From Fagopyrum homotropicum (Eukaryota; Streptophyta; Magnoliopsida; Caryophyllales; Polygonaceae): 64,000 nt of DNA. Every line of letters begins with the position of its first letter. The first letter of the stretch is position 1. Below the pieces are notes generated by a model, which saw only the letters and a list, made by a program, of their open reading frames with translations, was not told where the DNA came from and ran no database searches. The translations under genes and the position numbers were made by a program. Location of the stretch: the NCBI GenBank assembly GCA_033239125.1, contig BSWB01000001.1, positions 112,462,916 to 112,526,915 of the forward strand, given 5' to 3'. This document shows positions 43,486-54,356 of the stretch, piece after piece.

Positions 43486-45355
43486 ATGGCAGAACAAGAG
43501 GCGGAAGGGAGCCAACTAGTGGATCTTTCTAAGCACCCGTCTGGAATTGTCCCTACCCTTCAGTAAGTTACCCCTTTCCCTCTGCCATGAACAATTGGAA
43601 GGAAGATGGATATGGTTTCTGTATATATAGGGTATTAGGTTTTGCAGTATGTTCTGTTGATTTGTGCTATTTCCCTGCCGATGAGTTTGTTGCTCTTTAT
43701 AGGAATATTGTATCGACTGTGAACTTAGACTGCAAGTTAGATCTCAAATCAATTGCGCTCCATGCTCGTAATGCAGAATACAACCCAAAGGTGTGTGATC
43801 TTGTTACATTTCATATGACCTTGGCTGATGATGTTACTGCATGTTGTAATGTCAGGTTTCATAGTTATTGCTTCTATGTTTTGTTGCTGATGATGTTTCA
43901 TCTTCTTTACAGCGTTTTGCTGCTGTAATTATGAGGATAAGAGAGCCAAAGACCACAGCTTTGATTTTTGCTTCTGGCAAAATGGTGAGGTTCAAATGTT
44001 TTTATGCAAATGGCTTATGTGAAGCTATCTGGATTTGAAAAACTTGTGCTAATTTAAACCCACGTTAGTTGCTGAGATTTATGTTGGATGGGCTCAATAC
44101 CCACATATGCAATATAAAGTACTTATGTAAACTATGTATGGGCTTGTGGCCATCATTGATGTTTATTTTCCCTCTCCTAAGTCCCAAACTGACGTTATAG
44201 TTTAGGCTTCACCCACTATCTGTTTGAAAACTGATATCTATGTCCGATTTTGAGTTTGTTGGAGGTGGTGGGCTACAATCACATCCAGTTTTCCATTATG
44301 TTCTCTTTATTCTAACCAAGATGAACTTATCAAAGACTCTCGGTGGCTTTGTACATCAGGTGTGTACAGGAGCAAAGAGTGAACAACAATCAAGATTGGC
44401 AGCTCGGAAGGTATTTACGTTTTGCTTATTTAGCTCACCATTTGGTGATGCTCAGATAACAGTTTTTCAGAGCCTATCTTGCTTTGTTATTGTGGTGTCA
44501 TCTCACTCTATCTTGCTGCATCATAGTATGCTCGGATTATCCAAAAGCTTGGGTTCTCAGCTAAATTTAAGGTATTAATTTTGCAAACTCTTCTTAAAGC
44601 ATGCTCTACTTCATCCTCATCCACACGCTAAATAAACTTGCTGCCTGTTTACCCTCTCCAGGATTTCAAGATACAAAACATTGTTGGCTCATGTGATGTT
44701 AAATTTCCTATAAGACTTGAAGGACTTGCATATGCTCATGGTGCTTTCTCAAGTGTAAGTATGACCTAGTTGATGTGTTCCTTTCCTATACCGAGCTCTG
44801 TTTGAACTGGACCTCGGTTATTTGTGCGATAATTTTTATAATACATAATTTATGCTTAATGAGTGAAAGAAACAAAAAGAAAAAATCGTTCTAGACGATA
44901 AAGCACATCTGTTAACAGTGAAAATTGCTGGGTTTGCATGCTTTTTATCATACAATATTTCCTTGATTGTTTAATATTTCTGTTTTGGCTTGACAGTATG
45001 AACCAGAGCTGTTCCCTGGCTTAATCTATCGGATGAAGCAGCCCAAGATTGTGCTACTGATATTTGTGTCAGGAAAGATTGTTCTTACTGGAGCTAAGGT
45101 GAGTCTTAAGTAATACCACAGGAATTCGGGTTGACAATAAGTAACTTTCTAAGCGAGAAAATTGTTATTGATGGCTCTATCTCAGGTGAGAGACGAGACT
45201 TACGCAGCATTTGAGAACATATATCCTGTGCTGACAGAGTTCAGGAAAACCCAACAATGGTACTGCCTGAACCATAGTTTCACAGATTTGCTTCCTAGTT
45301 TGTGCCCCTTATTAACATGCAAATTATTCAAAATTGACAAAATTGGTGCAACAGA
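43486..45355 (+). CDS. TBP: TATA-box-binding protein (TBP), nine exons
   Basis: TBP nucleates TFIID and serves RNA polymerases I, II and III in the nucleus. Coding exons: 43486-43562, 43703-43790, 43913-43984, 44360-44410, 44527-44571, 44662-44754, 44997-45098, 45186-45259 and 45355 onward, all with GT/AG borders. The total is 603 nt, a 200-residue protein, the usual plant TBP length. A short N-terminus ([20 protein letters not shown]) is followed by two saddle repeats: the first with [40 protein letters not shown] and [20 protein letters not shown]; the second with [40 protein letters not shown] and [19 protein letters not shown]. The four DNA-intercalating Phe positions appear intact. The last junction gives FRKTQQ plus TGA. 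I see no frameshift or stop; it is the only gene here I judge functional. Confidence 0.93.
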
Positions 45356-45739
45356 GGAGATGTCGTGCTGGAATTGAATGTGTGCCATCATCCTTGTTGT
45401 GCCGCTGGTAGGATATCGACATTAGATGGAACAAGAGGATATGCAGAATAGAAATGGCTAGTGTCCATCCTTTCTCATCCCACCTGAGTGTCCCCTTGTT
45501 TTCCAACGAGCCTTTTATGTAAGGACAATAACTGCAAAAGAATATCATATTTTTAGAGGGGTTAATGTCGAACAATTAACTTTCTACTAAATGCCATCTA
45601 GACTTTGTGTGCATTTCTTTTGCTTCGCTGCTCACTCCGTCAATGCCATATAAATTTTCTTTTTTGGGCAATTAATTTTCTAATTTCATAACTTTTATAT
45701 GAAATTGAGCTCTTTTCTATCTATTATCTATCTATCTAT
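45356..45739 (+). other. TBP 3' UTR and flank
   Basis: No ORF of note. The 3' UTR probably ends in 45590-45680. A short CTAT/ATCT microsatellite (45716-45739) follows before the next repeat unit. Confidence 0.5.
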
Positions 45740-45793
45740 TACTACTATAAAAGGGAGAGTTTTCCCTACTACTATAAAAGGGAGAGTTTTCCC
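45740..45793 (+). repeat. 27-bp tandem duplication, possible Helitron-type 5' terminus
   Basis: TACTACTATAAAAGGGAGAG plus TTTTCCC occurs twice head to tail (45740-45766 and 45767-45793). TC..TACTATAAAAGGGAGAG-type starts resemble plant Helitron 5' ends; AGGGAGAGTTTTCCCT also has GGGA/TCCC pairing. No matching CTRR end with hairpin was located, so the Helitron assignment is tentative. Confidence 0.5.
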
Positions 45794-48650
45794 TTGGTCA
45801 AATCTGTTTGTGTCCCCAAACAATCGGAATAGTGTATAGACAAAAATACCCCTCAACACGCTAATGCCCTGCGTTTGCTGTTCCGAAGCATCTGGTGAAA
45901 TGCTGCTTTTTTTTTGGCCCTTTTTTTGAACCGTCTTCTCCAAAGCCTTCTCGATGACGCTTTGTTCTTCGCCTTTGAATGTGGTGGGCAGTCTCTTTCA
46001 GGTTAGGGTTTCAAATCCACTCTCTTCTTCTCTACCCTGGTTTCCTTTTTACCGCTCTTCTTCTATGCACTCTGATTTCACTTGGTAGTCTCGGTGTCTG
46101 CTTCTTCTACCTCAGATGAAGGCGGGCTTTTCCTTCCGCCGCGAAGCTATACAACCGGGCCTCTGTCATTTCTTCCAGTTCTGATGACTTATCTATTCCG
46201 GGGAACAGGTAAGATTTTCTTCGTTCTTCTTCAAGCTTTATGCCTCTTTTCCGCTGTTGGATCCTCTTCTCCCGCGTTCTTAGTCTCCTTCTGATACATA
46301 CATCAATTCTGATATAATATCCTTCTTAATCTCGATTTGTTTGCATAAGTATTTGATTTTGCTGGATTTACGTTTCCATTTAGTTAATTCCTCATATATC
46401 TTGAATTTGAGTCTATATTGTATCTGTCTTAGGAGGTAACAGATTAATCTACCTTCTTTGTGTTCATTTTTAACTTGTCGTATTCTTTGTCAATTTATGT
46501 AGGTTGTCCTTGCGGATTTAGGCTTGATTTCACTTTCTGATCCTCTCATTTCATTTTCATTTCTTCTTTCAAATTGTTTTAACAGTTGATGTGCCTATTG
46601 TTATCGAGTGTGAAGATTGTTGTCCAGTGCTTAAGAAAGGTTTGATCAGTGCTCTTTCGCTTTAAGTGTTTGAATTGACGAGTTACTCCTATTTAGTTGA
46701 TAAAATATAGAATTTCAATCGTTGGGGTGTTGATTTAGCCTTCCATGCATTAGTGAGGCATCAGCTATCAATGTTAAGGTTTAATGGAACACGATAACTC
46801 TTAAGGATAGGATGAAATGATACCTAAAACTTTGTATGTTAGGGTTTACATTTGTCATTTTGGCTACAATCTTGAGAGCTGATTGGATTTTATGAGAAAG
46901 AAGTTCAAAATCTTCGGAACATTCTTCCAATTGACCCTATCATTTGTGAATTTTTTTATTTCTAGTTTGATCTTATGAGCTTTCACAGACTTATTCTTTA
47001 CTGATTGGTACTTATGCTTCTAGGCCTTAATTTGGAAATATCTTGTTAGCCTAAAATCTAAATATTCAGATGATTGTAATTCCTTGTAGATGTGGCTGCC
47101 ATGGTTTTCTATTGTTTTGTAAGTTAATGTGTTAGTGTGGTGCTTGAGGTGATGAGGCCCTATGATCCATACAGTTGTAAGTTCTCCGCTCACTACTGCA
47201 TATATAGGTCAATGTTCTACACCACTCAATAGACATAGTAATTAATCTTCTGCATTTCTTCTACAACATTTACTCCGTGGTGTATGGCCCTTCTTCCTTA
47301 TGTGCACAATTTGAGTTGTATTTAATAGCCCTATTTGTTAGGATTATTTTTGTATTCAACGCATAGTGTTCGGCAGGAGAACTTTGTTCAATATGGAATA
47401 TAACATATACGAACACTAACACTCTGTTATTCATATACAATTTCGGAAATAACAAACATTAGAAATTGAATCAGGAGATACAAATTATATTAAGTCTTCT
47501 ATGGTGTGTGTTCTTGTCGAGATGAACACGTTCAAGAGGGAAACCGTTGTTTGTTTTCTGCTTGTCCGTGAATGACTGTTGGGTTCTTTCATCGTCGTCT
47601 GCTACTTCTTCGACCGCTTATCTACATTTCCGATTTATCAATTGATCTAAACACTCAAAATTAATTAGTTATTTTTAAGTGATCAGTTGAATTAGATATT
47701 AGGTTGACTTGCTTGCTCATTGGAAACATTTGTCCCTTGCCTCCCTTTTTTTGTATTCCTTATGTAGTTTTGCTATCGTGAGAGAACCATCGAAGAGAGT
47801 GACTGGACTCCGTCCTTTTGATGTCCAAGTTATATGTGATACTTTATGCTTCCTGAAATTGAGTTTGATGCTCAAGCCATAAACTGTGAATGTGATTTTG
47901 ATTTTGATTTTGATTTGGAAAAATATATAATATAGGAAGAAAGCTCAGAACTAAGGATATGTTTGATTGTTCTTTCAATATTATCATCAACTTTGTTGCC
48001 TGTGCAGAAAATAAGTTCTTCTGGTCAAGACCCTGCCCAAGCCAGATTCCAAGCTGTAAAAAAGAAGGCTTGAAGAGAGATACAAAGAAGTTGGGAATGG
48101 TATATATATCACTTTCCTTTACCCCTTTCATGTATTTTTTGATTCTTTTGGTGTGAACTAAAGTTACATATATAGGAAGAACCAACATTGTTCATAAATG
48201 TCATGATGAATGGGATAGGCTTTATAGGTTGGTCTTGGTGTGGTTTAGAGCAGACTGCAGAGAGGTGCTCTGGATTAAGCCGTCGTGCGCTATTAATGTG
48301 ATTCTCTGCCATTAAGAAGAGTGATCATTTATTCATTTTTCTAATTCGATGTACTTTATAGGCTGTACACCCAAATTTAAACAGCAGGAGTCAATAGAAT
48401 ACACCCCACAACTGGAGTACAAGAAGCAAATAAACAGACAAAATAATTGACAACGATGTCATTCAGATAAGCAAATAAGTAGACAACTTTCGGAAGCACC
48501 ACAGTAGTTACCTGATGTTTAAAGCTTTTTAATAGGGAAGAAGTAACACAAAAGTTTCAACAACACCACCGCACCGCACGACTATCACGAGTACAGGGAT
48601 CACCATTCGGCCAGAGAACGACAGGAACCATATTAGACCGAGTGAAAAAA
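45794..48650. other. Non-coding interior of a probable gene-fragment carrier
   Basis: Mixed T-rich and AT-rich sequence with scattered exon-like bits, for example 46587-46638 (VDVPIVIECEDCCPVLKK between an AACAG acceptor and a GTTTGA donor) and 47990-48110, none of which I can assign. GATTTTGATTTTGATTTTGATT at 47893-47915 is a short hexamer repeat. No transposase, Rep/helicase or intact gene is visible. Confidence 0.4.
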
Positions 48651-48664
48651 GTAACGGAGAGCAG

Positions 48665-49497
48665 CAAACGCTGACTCATATAGAAATGCTTGTCTCCTTG
48701 CTGAGAACTTCAGGTATGAAATACTCCCAAGTGCTTACATCTGTTATCTGCCCAAAAACTCAGTATATTCTTGATTATGTTTATGATGGTGATGCCGTTT
48801 CAAGTTATGGTACCAGTCTAAAGAGTAACAATCACCGTTATTTTCTTTTAATAAAATGTTGTAATAAAAATTCTGTTCCATCTAATTAAGACTTAAAAGT
48901 GCTTCAGATGTTAAACGTTTTCCTGAGCCTTTTCTTTGCTCCACTATTCTTTCAGAAGGGTTGCGAACCCCGTGAGATTCATCATAGCCAAACTGATAAC
49001 TCAGCAATTGAACCTGCTTTTGCACCCATTTCAGTAGGGCGTACAATAGCCCTAGGTTGGAATAAGCTCAATCAGGAATTCTGTTTCTTTCTTTTTTCCC
49101 GATAACATTAATTATGTTTCTTCTCACTCTTGACTAGGTCTATGTTATTTCATAGTGTTTGCTTTTATAGAAATCCTCTACCTGTTTTGACCTCGTATGA
49201 AATCATGCATGGATCAATAGATGTTTGCACATCGGTTATTTGTTATCATGATCCGTCTTTATTCTTATATAACTTGTGATTTTTTTGTAAGGATCAAGTC
49301 CAGCATAGACATAGTTGCTGCCAAGTGCTTCAAGAAGCCGCCATTGACATCTGCAAGATTGAAGAAATGAGAAGTTATTGTCTTAATTACGAGCAAGAAT
49401 CTGAAGACCCGTGTAATTGGATGCCCCAAGACCATTGTCAGTTATTTGAAATGCAAAGAAGTTCCAATTAGTTTTGAATTTGATACTGCATGCAAGG
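48665..49497 (+). pseudogene. Fragment of the PFP alpha-subunit gene (two exons)
   Basis: Pyrophosphate-fructose 6-phosphate 1-phosphotransferase is a cytosolic glycolytic enzyme; its alpha chain is regulatory. Exon one (about 48665-48713) reads ADSYRNACLLAENFR before a GTATGA donor. The next exon (about 49372-49497) reads SKNLKTRVIGCPKTI, then YLKCKEVPISFEFDTACK before GTTTGT. In plant alpha subunits these two blocks are adjacent (..NACLLAENFR followed by KNLKTRVIGCPKTIDGDLKCKEVP..). Changes include VSYL where DGDL is expected, so the phosphate-site motif is lost. The fragment lacks all other exons and is not a working gene. Confidence 0.75.
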
Positions 49498-49844
49498 TTT
49501 GTCCTTACATTGATAAATTGCTCCTCTGTTTTGTATGTTGTATGCCAAAACTGACTCACCCTTTACCATGGTTTGCCCTCACATCAACTTCTGAATGTAT
49601 TACCAATTGATGTGCTTCTGTATGATGGAATTTAGGTCGATCATCTGATAGCCTATGCTAGAATCTGTCATGGTTCATGGACTTATTTATGTCATTTGAT
49701 CTTTGGAATTTGATATGTTTACACAAGCATTCTCCACACTTCTCATGTCATTTTTATGATTCCAAATGTGTGTTGTAAATTATAATCTTAAAATCTCTAT
49801 TGTTTCAGCACTATGCAACAAAATAGACCATTGTATACCCGGAA

Positions 49845-50160
49845 TGTTGTTGATGCACAAGATAGATTTGCCTTACTCAGCAGATCTTCCTTGGATTGAT
49901 GTTGGCAACCTAAAACGTCCTACATTTATTCCTCTGGAAGTGTTTAACTATTCTATTTTTGTGTACATAAGTTTAATCTGCTTATTTTGTCGCAAGTTTT
50001 ACTCATACATGACTGTTCTTTTGTATGCAGCTTTGTACTCTCGTCTCCCTGCAGAGATACACTAAAGCGTTAACTAACCTCCCAAACGGCCTTTTTGGTT
50101 GAGAAGCCAAGACAGAAGCCACAAGAGATAATGATTGTTTTAAGCCATGTATGTCATTCG
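49845..50160 (+). pseudogene. Fragment of an AGO4-clade Argonaute gene (two exons)
   Basis: The first part (about 49856-49939) reads IDLPYSADLPWIDVGNLKRPTFIPLE, an Argonaute block just after the PAZ domain (typical form YSADLPCINVGKPKRPTYFP). After an intron ending TATGCAG (50031) the second exon reads LCTLVSLQRYTKALTNL. A frameshift follows, then LVEKPRQKPQEIMIVLS to about 50153. Order and spacing match AGO4-like genes of the siRNA-directed DNA methylation pathway. Only about 60 residues remain, with no PIWI catalytic region. The solo LTR at 50174 starts 15-20 bp downstream. It is in the same orientation as the PFP fragment and 350 bp from it. Confidence 0.75.
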
Positions 50161-50173
50161 TCCAATTGTATAA

Positions 50174-51916
50174 TGTAACACCCAATATTCTGGGAACTCG
50201 AAGCGTTACGGGTAGGACCTGACAATGGGTCCCGACCCTCAGAGTAACAACGATAACATCGGATCTTACAACAAGACACAAATAAATAAAAACCAAAATT
50301 TACAATAAATAAAGGTTTGATAAAGGAAAACGTCAAAGACTCGCAGCCGAGTTTAAAACAAAAGTGAAAGCAACAATAGAAATATAAACCGCCGTCTTAT
50401 AATGTATGAGAACCCTGACTGACCACACTATCCGGATACTCAGCAGTATCTCTAACATGCAAAAAATCTACATCGGTATAAACTGTTAGCTAACAACTAG
50501 ATATCGGAAAGACAACAAAGGTTTCAAACACACAAGATATATAAACATATATCATGCTTGCATACAATCGGTTATTATCTTTCATTAAGTTAATCTCTTT
50601 ACTAATTCAACTTATTGTCACACGAGGATCACTGTGATCTCACCTCTGTCCCCTTTCACCAACAGGAATAGAGCGGATGCATCCCTCCGTTACTAGCTGG
50701 ATTGATCGCAAGAGCGCCTCCTAGTTTTTCCATTCTGAATTGGACAAACGGTAACCGCCCGGTTATAATACACTTGGTCAATTAAGATATAAAAGGTCAA
50801 TCCTATTTTGGTTATCCGTTATAACAACAAACAACAACACAAACAAGCCAATCCACTCAATCCAATATACAGAATGAAGCTAAGTAACCTTACTCGAAGG
50901 TCACTCAAAGGTAACGTAAGGGTCAGCGAACAACTCGGTTTCCCGAAGGAAAGGGAAGAATGTCTGCTCAAACAAGATAACTCGAATCAGGAACCGAAAC
51001 GATTGCTAAAAGTCTATAACTTATAGTATCCATGATCTCTAAGAGATCTCGACAAGGTAGGGTCACAAACCCTAGTCTCACAGATCACCAGGGTCAACAA
51101 GATTCAACATAACTCAAGGAAGGAGCGAGGGAAGCAAGGAAGGAAATAGCTCACCAAAGACGGGAGCAAATGGGAAAAAAACCGCAGGTGCGGCCAGACA
51201 GCACCGCAGGGGCGGCACTAGGCAAGATCTGCAGGGGCGGTCTGTGCAGGCGCGGGGGCAGGTTTGACGCAGAAAATGCTTCTTCTCTTTCGATAGCAAG
51301 GACTTCAAGCTTGCTTCTCTCCACACACACACGTCACAACTCAACAAAGGGAGCCTGTGAACATCAACGTATCAACCTCGGAAGGCCAACAAGAATCAAG
51401 ATTCGATCTTGATCCTTGTGAAGAGAAATTAGAATAACGAAGAGAAAAAAAGAAGGAAGTAGAAGATGAAGCATGCAACGTATATCATGAACGTACAAAA
51501 GATCAACGGAACAAAGAACTTACAATTCTGCAGAAGATCACAAGAGAATGGATGCAGCTTTGCTTGTGGTTGAAGAAAAACGTATGCAAGAAACGAGAAA
51601 AAAGAAGAGAAAACAGGAATATATAGAAAACGAATGGGAAGGATAAGGAAAGACGTTTTAGGGTTTAGAAGATCTAGGAAAGCCAACCCAAAAATATAAA
51701 ATAGGATCTTCTATGAAAGAAAACAAGATAGAAACAAAAAAGGAAAGCAGATCCCGCGATTTGGGGTCCACTGCACCCGCGGGAAGACCCTTCCGTGACC
51801 GCGGCTAGCTGCAAGGGCAACTTAGTGTCACCGAGGGGGCGGTGACAGACACAGCTTGCTGTTGGGGCGGCCACTGTCACTGCGGAGACGGTGACAGCCA
51901 AAAACCGACTGTTACA
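50174..51916 (-). mobile_element. Perfect solo LTR of chromovirus family D, minus orientation
   Basis: 1743 bp, TGTAACACCC..ACTGTTACA, flanked by the duplication TATAA on both sides (50169-50173 and 51917-51921). On the minus strand its 3' end matches the chromovirus LTR end at 57030-57087 (GGTCGGGACCCA.. to TGTTACA). The 5' part holds inverted repeats: CCGCAGGTGCGG (51182-51193), CCGCAGGGGCGG (51204-51215), TGTCACCG/CGGTGACA (51826-51847) and CTGTCAC/GTGACAG (51874-51897). No internal sequence remains. ORFs are incidental. Confidence 0.9.
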
Positions 51917-51921
51917 TATAA

Positions 51922-52800
51922 CAAGTTCTAAATGTTTTGTTTTAACTTCACATTTAGCAGCTGAAAATGGAGAGCTGGAAATGGAGAGCCTACCCGGTAC
52001 GTCATAACTGCTCAATTATTTAATTGCTTTAGTAGCAGCTAAGGTCTATACTCAACTCTACGAGAAAAAATCAAATTCGAATTCCTACGTCACTTTGAAA
52101 TTACGTTACCAATTGATAAATTATTTTAGCTTGTTTTGGATCTTTTTAAATTTCTTTTTGTAGCATGGGAAGAGGTCGGCTTCACTGACTAGTCTAACAT
52201 TATGCCTAAGGTCATGGTACAAATCTGAAAAAAAAACTGAATTACTCCTGAAAAACAGCTAAGCAGTAGTAATAAAATTGACTAAATATGTTCCTTGAGT
52301 TGCATTCTAAATCATATTTCAACAAGTTTATCGTATTTCAGTATGATTATAAAAAAGTTTTTCTTAAATTTTAGTTGAATATGTTGGCATATGATGTTGT
52401 AGGTTGTATATGTTGTGGCCAACCATGACTTAAAGGGCACTCGTAATTCAATACCGGAAGGGCACTGTCGCTCTTCTTTGCACAACAAGCTCTAACTACA
52501 TATTTGTTCTTCGATTCATAGTGTAAAATTTAATGCACGGTATATAAGCAAACTTTAGTCAATAAGTAGTATATTAATTTCTTCTCCGTTCGAACAATTT
52601 TGGGCATTGTTTCTTTTTTACATTGCCCAAAACCATACGTGTTTCCGCAAGTCTTATTGTAACAGGTTTGTCTACAAATATACACACCCAAAGCATTTCC
52701 TTTGTTAAATTTTATTTTTCGCACAACCACTAAAAATCTTACTTTGTTAAATTAGCCATAAAATATTTTTTTTAAATTTGGTTTGAATAATATGTGAAAA
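51922..52800. other. Unassigned flank after the solo LTR
   Basis: Continuation of the pre-insertion sequence. It is AT-rich with no recognisable coding sequence. AGCTGAAAATGGAGAGCTGGAAATGGAGAGCC (51959 onward) shows an imperfect AAATGGAGAGC duplication. I see nothing else. Confidence 0.35.
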
Positions 52801-54356
52801 CTAATCTATATCTATATACATATATTAAAGCCAAAGCATTTCCTTCAATGTGGTTCATCCTAACTTATTTTATGCCATGTGTCATTTTTTTAGAATTTTG
52901 ATTTTTTTAAATATATATATATATATATATATTTACCATATTTAAATTAGTCAATAATGTAATAGTATAATTATCCTATAATAGAACTTAGATTTATCTA
53001 CTTACCATACATGTCTTTTTATATATCTACACATATACATAAACATAGTTAAAATTATACTAATAGATTTATTATTCTATGATAAAAATTATACCAAAAT
53101 AGCTTTATATATATAGTTATACATATATTTATCTATACTAAACATACCTTTTTAGTTTATGTATAGATGCTAATGTATTTTAATTTTATTAAAACATTGA
53201 AGAGATTATTTTTATTAAACTTCTATCAATTAATATATTTTTTTAAATAAAAAAGGTGTAAATAATAGATTTTATTTTCTTATTTTTTTAAATATAATAC
53301 TTTAGTTTGTATCTATATATTATATTAAAGCCAAAACATTTACTTCAATGTGACTCTTCCTAAACCATAGTATGCCATGTGTTATTTTCTTAGAGTTTTA
53401 GTTTTTTTTTTAAATTTTATATATATATAGTTGCCATATTTTAATTATCCTGTTGTAGAAGTTATATTTATCTACTTACCAAACATGTCTTTATATATAT
53501 CTACATATACTAAACATACTTCAAATTGTACTAATGAAATAATTATTATATAATAAAACTTATATCAAAATAACTTTATATATATAGTTATACATATATT
53601 TATCTATATTTAAACATACTTTTTTAATATCCGTATATATGTTAATGTATTTTAATTTTATTAAAAACCGTATCTATATCTATTTGCTTATATTAAAGTG
53701 GAAGACATTCACACTACGTGTCATTCATATATTAACTTCGTGATACATGTCATTTTTTCAAAAATTTCATTTTATAATTTTACTATTTAATTAATAAATA
53801 CAAAATTACTTATATAGATATAAAATACATTGTTTCCAATTTTTAATCTTATCACAAGTTTTAAAGATATCTTTAAAATCTTTTCAATTTTATTTATAAA
53901 ATGATTAGATAATTTTTTATTCTAACTTTACCTTATAAATATATTATTGTTTTTTTCATAAATAGTGAGTACTCACTAAATCAACAAATATATACATTAT
54001 AATAATATTAGTTTTACATATTTGTTGTTCTTTATAGATCACATTTAAAATAACCTGAGAAATTTTTATACTTGAACTATTAAAAAATTTCTATTTTAAC
54101 ATTTACATTTTAATTTTGTTATCTTTCAAAATAATTAATAAATATTAACTTATTTTCACACTTTTATATTTTATAAGAGACAAAAAATAGGATATATAAT
54201 ATCATATAACTTAGTCTATTTTTTTCGTTTATCTAAAATTATAATTAATTTGATAGTAAAAATTTTATATTATTTTCTCTTCGGGATAATTAAATAAAAT
54301 CATTACCATACATCAAAAGTGTTTTATAAATTATATATTTTATATTTTTATCTATT
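52801..54356. repeat. AT-rich array of three diverged repeat units
   Basis: Three starts resemble each other: 52808 (ATCTATATACATATATTAAAGCC), 53310 (ATCTATATATTATATTAAAGCC) and 53668 (ATCTATATCTATTTGCTTATATTAAAG). Each is followed by a CATTTACTTCAATGTG-like block and a GCCATGTGTCAT/ATACATGTCAT block. Units one and two share further blocks (TTATACATATATTTATCTATA). Extremely AT-rich with (TA)n at 52912-52930. These look like tandem or nested non-autonomous elements, possibly Helitron-like. No gene. Confidence 0.5.

Noticed and set aside
47893..47915. Short GATTTT tandem repeat as a functional element
   Set aside because: Fewer than four units; common in AT-rich plant DNA.
48669..50153. A functional PFP-Argonaute fusion gene
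   Set aside because: Both parts are small, frameshifted or missing key residues, lack start and end exons, and a solo LTR cuts the region just downstream.
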